This document shows, piece after piece, positions 58,098 through 64,000 of a stretch of 64,000 bases of DNA. Positions within the stretch are counted from its first letter, which is position 1, and every line of letters begins with the position of its first letter. Made by a program: the position numbers and the translations under genes. Under the pieces are notes generated by a model, which was given only the letters and a program-made list of their open reading frames with translations, was not told the DNA's origin and made no database searches. Origin of the DNA: Posidonia oceanica (lineage: Eukaryota; Streptophyta; Magnoliopsida; Alismatales; Posidoniaceae); assembly GCA_037176725.1 (NCBI GenBank), contig JAZBRS010000049.1, forward strand, positions 35,208,001 through 35,272,000. The letters run 5' to 3'.

Positions 58098-61000
58098 GAC
58101 TTATGAAGATATGGTTGGCCTCGATGTCGAAATAGTGGTCCATAACTTGCCCTTGAAGCCAGACGCCAAGCCAGTAAAGCAGAAGCTGAGAAGATGGTGA
58201 CCACAGTGGCTGCTCATGATCAAGGAAGAGATAATGAAGCAGCTCGATGTCAATTTTCTGAAAGTCGTCCTTTACCCTGAGTGGCTTGCGAACATCGTGC
58301 CAGTGCCCAAGAAGGATGGCCGGATTCGGATATGTATCGACTACAGGGACCTGAACAAGGCGAGCCCCAAGGACGACTTCCCATTGCCTCACATTGACGT
58401 CCAAGTCGACAACACTGCGGGCCACAAGATGCTATCCTTTATGGACGGCTTCTCCGGCTATAATCAGATCAAAATGGCAGAAGAAGACATGAAAAAGACT
58501 TCATTTATCACCCCTTGGGGGGTCTTCTGTTATCAAGTTATGCCGTTTGGGTTGAAGAATGCTGGCGGAACCTATCAGAGGGCCATGACTACACTTTTTC
58601 ACGACCTCATGCACCAAGAAGTAGAGGTCTATGTAGACGACATGATTGCTAAGACCAAAGAGCCTGAGGATCACCTTGCTTGCCTGAAGAAGCTCTTTGA
58701 CCGATTGAGGAAATACAGACTGAGACTTAACCCCAGTAAATGCGTGTTTGGGGTTTCATCTGGCAAACTTCTGGGCTACATTATTAGCCAAAGGGGGATT
58801 GAAGTGGACCCGATGAAAGCAAAAGCCATCGTGGACATGCCACCCCCTAGAACCAAGAAGGAGGTTCGAGGCCTACTTGGGCGTTTACAGTATATCAGTC
58901 GCTTCATTGCACAGCTTACGCCCATCTACGAGCCTATTTTCAAGCTCCTGAAAAAGAACGCACAAATTGACTGGAACGAGGAGTGCCAGGCCGCATTTGA
59001 TAAAATCAAGCAACTTCTGGTCAAACCTCCTGTCCTGGTCCCTCCCACGCCAGGAAGACCTTTGCTTCTCTACCTTTCTACCACACAGCATTCCATGGGC
59101 ACCGTCTTGGGCCAGCACGACGAATCTGGTAAGAAGGAGCGCTCCATCTACTACCTGAGCAAGAAGTTTAATGAATGCGAGGCCAGGTACAGCACAATGG
59201 AGAAGACCTGTCTGTCCCTTGTCTGGGCCGCACAGAAACTGAGGCATTACATGATGACATACCCAGTTCAGCTCTTGTGCCGGCATGATCCTATCAAGTT
59301 TCTCTTCCAAAAGCCGACTTTGGTGGGCAGATGTGTCAAATGGCAGGTGTTGTTATCTCAGTACGACATCACCTTCGTCACACAGAGGTCTATGAAGGGC
59401 CAGGCTATGGCAGATCACCTTACTGATTTTCCTTTGCCTGAATATCAGCCACTTCAGACACAGTTCCCTGACGAGGACATTCTCTTTGCAATGGAGGACT
59501 CTGAGGAGAGAGACCCTGAGGAACAAGAGCAATGGCAACTGTACTTTGACAGCGCTGTCAACAAAAAGGGTCGAGGCATAGGCGCAGTGTTGACCACGCC
59601 CCAAGGGCAGATGATTCCTTTTGCGAGGAAGTTGACTTTCGCATGCACAAACAATGAAGCAGAATATGAAGCATGCATCCTGGGTTTGAAAGTCGCCCTC
59701 GAGCATAAGGCGCAGAAGTTGCGTGTGCATGGCGATGCCATGCTGGTAATCTCTCAAGTGAATGGCGATTGGAAGACAAAGGATCCGAAACTTGTGCCAT
59801 ATCACGAATGCCTGCTGAGGCTAATAGAAGAGTTCAGGAGCATCAATTTCACATACATGAACCGAGCAAAGAATGCGTATGCAGACGCGCTGGCAACCCT
59901 GGCATCTTGGATCAGTATACCAGAAAACAGCATGGTAGATGTGTCAGTTACCTGCATAGAGGAGCCCGCGCATTGCATGAACATAGAGGAAGCAGATTCG
60001 GCAGAAGAGCGACCATGGTATCACGACATTAAAGCATTCCTGGAATCCGGCAGCCTTCCGCTTGGCACCACTGCAGAAGATAAGAGAACTTTGGCCCGTC
60101 TGGCGTCAAAATATGTATTAGGGGCTGGGCAGCTATACAGAAGATCGTACAATCAGATGCTATTACGCTGCCTGGACAAGCCGGAGGCTGATACGCTAAT
60201 GCTTCAAGTGCATGCAGGGACCTGTGGCCCGCACATGAACGGCGTCCTCTTAGCCAAGAAGATCATGCTCCAAAGATATTTCTGGCAAACCATGGAGGCG
60301 GACTGCTGCTGGTTCGTGCGTAAATGCCATAACTGTCAGGTCCATGGTAACTTTATCAAGGCTCCCCCTCATCAGCTGCATAACATGTCCTCGCCATGAC
60401 CTTTCTCCACCTGGGGGATTGACGTCATTGGCGCAATACACCCCGCCGCTTCGAACGGTCATTGCTTCATCATGGTAGCGATTGACTATTTCACTAAGTG
60501 GGTGGAAGCAGCCTCCTATAAGACAGTCACCGCAGTGGCAATAGAAAAGTTTATCAGGAACAATATCGTTGCCCGATACGGGGTCCCGTACTCTATCATC
60601 TTTGATAATGGCACGAACTTCATCGCCAAAAGAACTGAGGAGTACCTGCAGAGTCTCAAGATCAAGCATCACAGGTTCTCGCCTTATCGGCCACAGATGA
60701 ATGGAGCGGTGGAGTCTGCTAACAAAAACATTATCAAAATCATGAAGAAGATGGCGGAAACCCACAAGGATTGGCATGATAAGCTCCCGTACGCGCTCTG
60801 GGCGTACAGGACAGCAATCCGGACCTCAACAGGAGCCATCCCGTACTCTCTGGTGTACGGCATGGAAGCGGTATTACCCGTCGAAGTAGAGATCCCCTCA
60901 CTACGGATCCTACGAGAAGCTGAGTTGGAAGAGGCAGAATGGGTCGAAGACCGCTGCGTCCAACTGAATCTGATTGATGAGCACAGACTACAAGCTATGC

Positions 61001-61257
61001 ATAATGCTCATTGTTACCAGAAACGAATGGCTAGAGCGTTCTTGAAGAAAGTCCGGCCTAGAAGCTTCCAGCCAGGGGATCTCGTTCTGTGTGCCATTCA
61101 TTTACCCGATGGTCGAGGCAAATTCCGACCTAACTGGCGTGGCCCCTTCGTGGTTAAACAGATCTTCTCAGGCGGCGCGGTAACTCTTGAGGACATGGAC
61201 CAGGTCGAGCAGTCCGAGCCGATCAACTTGTGCTACCTCAAGAAGTACTATCAGTAG
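58098..61257 (+). pseudogene. C: pol (RT, RNase H, second RNase H, integrase), nearly open
   Basis: One frame holds the whole region with two stops, TGA 58198 (CGA expected) and TGA 60397 (Trp in B). RT: VVLYPEWLANIVPV, ICIDYRDLN, FMDGFSGYNQIKM, MPFGLKN, YVDD at 58630-58641. RNase H: LLLYLSTTQHSMG, IYYLSKKFNECEARYS. Second, archaeal-type RNase H: LYFDSAVNKKGRG with Asp at 59548, NNEAEYEA, GDAMLVISQ, NAYADALA, all kept. Integrase: VHAGTCGPH, CHNCQVH, WGIDVIGAI, FDNGTNF, GAVESANKN, and a GPF/Y-type end (NWRGPFVV). All catalytic residues I looked for are present, so this copy decayed late. Confidence 0.93.
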
Positions 61258-62604
61258 CTGGGAGCAACCATTGTGGATCCTTCGTCCCACCTGTCGTACT
61301 CCCACCACTTGCATGTTTTTGTTCCTCTTTTCACCTTATCTCCCCCATACATCACTTCATCCTATCTCCTGCACTTTCTGTCATCACGGCATTCCCGTAC
61401 ATTCCTTCTCTCACCCCTTTTACAATCCTCATCGTCATCCTCTTAAATCATGCATTGCATATCGCCCGGTGATGAAAACCGGAAGTGCTTGCCTGCTGCG
61501 GAAGGAGTCTCCCGACCTCACCTGACACTACTTAGATGTCTTAGCTAGTGAGGGAGCCACTACTCAGTGAGAGCAGGCGAAATGCCCAAACATCTAAGGA
61601 CTTACACTCCTAGAAGAATGCTAGGCATTAGCTAGAAAGGAATACATGTCTAAGCCTAGACGCGCAAGAAAAGAAAGAAAGAGAGAGCCAAAAGTCAGTA
61701 CCCGAAGGGCCCTAACCCCACGGCTCAGAAATCAGACACCCATTTCCCCTAGGGTAGGGATAGCGGAAACCTGCAAGCCTGAAAAAAAAAAAGGAAAAAA
61801 GGAAAAAGAATGAAAAAAAAAAAGAAAAGAAAGAAAAAAAACAAAAAAGAGAGAATGATAGAAAAGAAAAAAGAGAATGACAGAAAAGGAAAACGAGAAG
61901 AACAAAAGTCAACTCCAAAAATGAAGGCAGGCAGGGTAATCCCGCACCTTTCACCTACCCCAGAGAAGAGTCAAAGTTCCGGCCAGGTCCTCCTTGTTTC
62001 CAAAATAGGAATGAGGAGAGCCCTACACACATAAAAAGGGGAGGAAAAGGTAGGAGTAAGTGTAAGTCCTTGAGAGTTTGGCATGGAGTCCGTCCTCTCT
62101 ACACCACCACCAAACATCACCAACACCCTTTCCCAGAGTGCCACCAACAAGTTAGGGGTCTGAGTAGAGTCCAGTGAGTCAAGGACCGCTCCCTTCCGGT
62201 ACAGCAGGCACCAAAGCACTCCCGATGCTGAAGGCAAACCACACCGATCAAAAATCATGCATACATCCGCATTTCCAATCATCTCCCTTCCCTCTAATCA
62301 TTCCACTTTGCAAAGCTTGCTCCAGCACTGAGACAGTACCCCTACTCAGCACGCGTTGGCATCATCGGGCTGCGACGACCCAGAACTCCTGCCAGTCCCT
62401 GCCGCACCAACAGAATCCCTTTGCTTATATGTGTCTAATTGCCATAATCTGAATGATTACTGTTGGATGTGTTGAACTGTTTTACCAGCTTCAGAATCTG
62501 CTTTCAATCAGTAGTTTTGCGCCTGTATGAGATCTGATAATTCACAGTCTTGGTAACAGGTACCTTTTGCGACAGCTGTCTGTCTGCGTTCTGCAGTCTA
62601 CGCA
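61258..62604 (+). other. C: region between integrase and the DUF7745 ORF
   Basis: About 1.35 kb without a supported gene. It has an A/G-rich low-complexity run at 61780-61910. The last 60 bp include CTGCAG and the ATG of the next ORF. Confidence 0.6.
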
Positions 62605-63807
62605 ATGGGTTTCCCCACTCTAGTGACCCCGACACACTGTTCTGAGATCCTGCGAGAGTGGATCGGCAAGCTTACCAAAGATGACTGCGAGAAGCTACGC
62701 CTATGGGGCATTCCAACCAAATTGTTGAAGGCTGCTGACGTAGAAGTGAGCCGCCATCTTCTGTGCGCTACCGCAAGATTCTGGAAATCGGCACACCATG
62801 TCTTCCGTTTTGGCAGAACTGAACTGACACCTACACTGGAGGAAGTGCGCCGGATCTGTGACTTTTCCAAGATCTTGGGGCTGCCCATCTTCATGAGGCG
62901 TGACGGATACATTGCGGTCCTGAAACAGCTGACTAGGCTCTTTACTCGAAGTTGCCAGCAAAGACTGATTTGCACCAGCGGGCCCACGCCCCTACTTCGC
63001 CTAGCATATTTTGATTATACTGTGGAAAAGCACGCCGAACTCGGAGACGAGCTGTGGCTCCGGGGATTTGTTACCCGTTTCCTAGGCGAGCTGGTCTTTA
63101 CTCATGGTAAGGCGACGGTGGCCGTTGAGATCGCTAAAATAGCACTCGCTGTGGTGACTCGCCAGATAGACCTGGCACCGGTTGTTCTGGCAGAAACATA
63201 CCGCGGACTGGACCGCATTTCGCATAGCTGCCGCCACTTTCATGGTTGCGGAGTACTTATTCAGGTCTGGCTAGCCGCACACACCGAGATAGACCTTCTG
63301 TGCCCCCAGGTACATGCTTTCGAGGCCTACTGCAACAGCGGCCATGCCAAGACAGTCAAGAGCGTCAAGGAAGAATATGAAAGGCTATCAGGACTGACAG
63401 ACGACACAGTAACCTGGCGCATCATCCCTTCCATGGCCGAACCATTCACTGTCTTCTTCAGCACACGCGACATGCGGCTAGTTGTACTACCAGAATTCAC
63501 TGTGGGTGTGGAATACCACCCTATCAGGGTCATGCGCCAGTTCGGTTTCCAGCAGGACGCCTTTGTCGACAGCACAGCACCTAGGCTCCTTCAGGCATAT
63601 CCCCTCAGTACAACTGCCCCAACGAAGGAACTAGCCAATCTGATGCAGCATGGAGTGCGATCAACAGATATCGCGGCTACGAGAGGCATAGGGTGTACCC
63701 CTGAGTACATCACCGAGGTGCAGGACCTCTGGCCCATCGATGAAATCCCGCCAAGCGGTCCCTTGTTCCCTGACTCTGGAATATCAAAGAAGGCCCGAAC
63801 CAGCTAG
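62605..63807 (+). CDS. C: intact 400-aa DUF7745-family protein in sense orientation
   Basis: The start ATG 62605 (MGFPTLVTPTHCSEILREWI) is kept in B. Order: KLRLWGIPTKLLKAADVEVS, RFWKSAHHVFRFG, ELTPTLEEVRRIC, FLGELVFTHGKATVAVE, DLAPVVLAETYRGL, LIQVWLAAH, then a C-terminal half with WRIIPSMAEPFTVFF and YHPIRVMRQFG. The FW/TLEE/AP-LA-TY pattern is that of DUF7745, a plant family often found in transposons. No stop or frameshift breaks it, although gag and pol of the same element are broken. It sits where Tat elements often carry extra ORFs. The role is unknown; the D relative lies antisense. Confidence 0.85.
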   Translation: MGFPTLVTPTHCSEILREWIGKLTKDDCEKLRLWGIPTKLLKAADVEVSRHLLCATARFWKSAHHVFRFGRTELTPTLEEVRRICDFSKILGLPIFMRRDGYIAVLKQLTRLFTRSCQQRLICTSGPTPLLRLAYFDYTVEKHAELGDELWLRGFVTRFLGELVFTHGKATVAVEIAKIALAVVTRQIDLAPVVLAETYRGLDRISHSCRHFHGCGVLIQVWLAAHTEIDLLCPQVHAFEAYCNSGHAKTVKSVKEEYERLSGLTDDTVTWRIIPSMAEPFTVFFSTRDMRLVVLPEFTVGVEYHPIRVMRQFGFQQDAFVDSTAPRLLQAYPLSTTAPTKELANLMQHGVRSTDIAATRGIGCTPEYITEVQDLWPIDEIPPSGPLFPDSGISKKARTS

Positions 63808-64000
63808 AGCCGTTATGCAGCTGTTACCCAGTTTCCTTTCAAGTCATGTTGTATTTTCTGGCCTGCCACAGGCGTGTAACCAACAGTTCTATCAATACAA
63901 AAGTGTTTTGTGCTGGCTACTCACATTTCAAAGCTGCCTAATGCATTCCATGCTCCTTACCCATCATATCCTGAGGCCCCTGGCCAAACTTGTTGCCCAC
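63808..64000 (+). other. C: start of the 3' region
   Basis: The sequence after the ORF stop matches B upstream of 34335 (CTGGCCTGCCACAGGC and AGTTC..TCAATACAAA words). No gene. The tandem repeats seen in B would begin beyond the window edge. Confidence 0.6.

Larger units (their letters stand above)
45564..64000 (+). mobile_element. Element C: giant Ogre-like Tat retrotransposon, right end outside
   Basis: Same family as B in opposite orientation and inserted into B gag. GCCGA at 45559-45563 is the left target-duplication candidate. Visible are the 5' LTR, primer site, leader, gag, protease, G-patch, pol and DUF7745 ORF. By comparison with B, about 2.8 kb of 3' region and a 5.7-6.1 kb LTR should follow, giving a full size near 27 kb. 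Confidence 0.9.

Overview
The window looks like nuclear heterochromatin of a flowering plant with a large genome. I see no ordinary host gene, tRNA or rRNA. Essentially every base belongs to LTR retrotransposons of the Ty3/gypsy superfamily: pieces of six elements, here named A to F, nested up to four deep. Plant origin is inferred from the Tat/Ogre-type polyproteins (two RNase H domains), a chromovirus-type integrase, the plant mobile domain (PMD) and DUF7745 genes carried by the elements, and short plant-like GT-AG introns.

Layout: A (1-1630, minus) is the terminal part of a giant LTR that cuts element D inside its protease. D (1631-about 16353, plus) is a Tat-lineage element with protease remnant, G-patch, RT, RNase H, second RNase H and integrase. 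Behind pol, on the opposite strand, it carries a nine-exon PMD gene (7958-13076) and a DUF7745 gene (13690-14655), then a 3' LTR (14841-about 16353). F (about 16354-17020, minus) is an integrase scrap of a Tekay/Del-type chromovirus. E (17021-25449, plus) has a 5' LTR, leader, gag, two successive retropepsin-like domains, a G-patch and the start of RT. It is cut inside RT by B. B (25450-45563, minus) has a 6.1 kb 3' LTR, a 3' region full of hairpin-type tandem repeats, a DUF7745 ORF in sense orientation, and pol, pro and part of gag. It is cut inside gag by C. C (45564-64000, plus) has a 5.7 kb 5' LTR, gag, pro, pol and an intact 400-aa DUF7745 ORF, and runs off the right end. A, B and C are one family.

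Insertion order: F is oldest; D and E are next to or inside F; A went into D; B into E; C into B, so C is the youngest of its stack. The partner halves of the target duplications lie outside the window. All gag-pol copies are broken by stops and frameshifts, and most of the stops I could compare with an intact relative fit C-to-T or G-to-A change. None should be autonomous as it stands.

Most worth a second look: the intron-retaining antisense PMD gene in D; the DUF7745 gene carried antisense in D but sense in B and C; the doubled protease in E; a G-patch between protease and RT in all four Tat elements; and the four successive hairpin repeat classes in the B 3' region.
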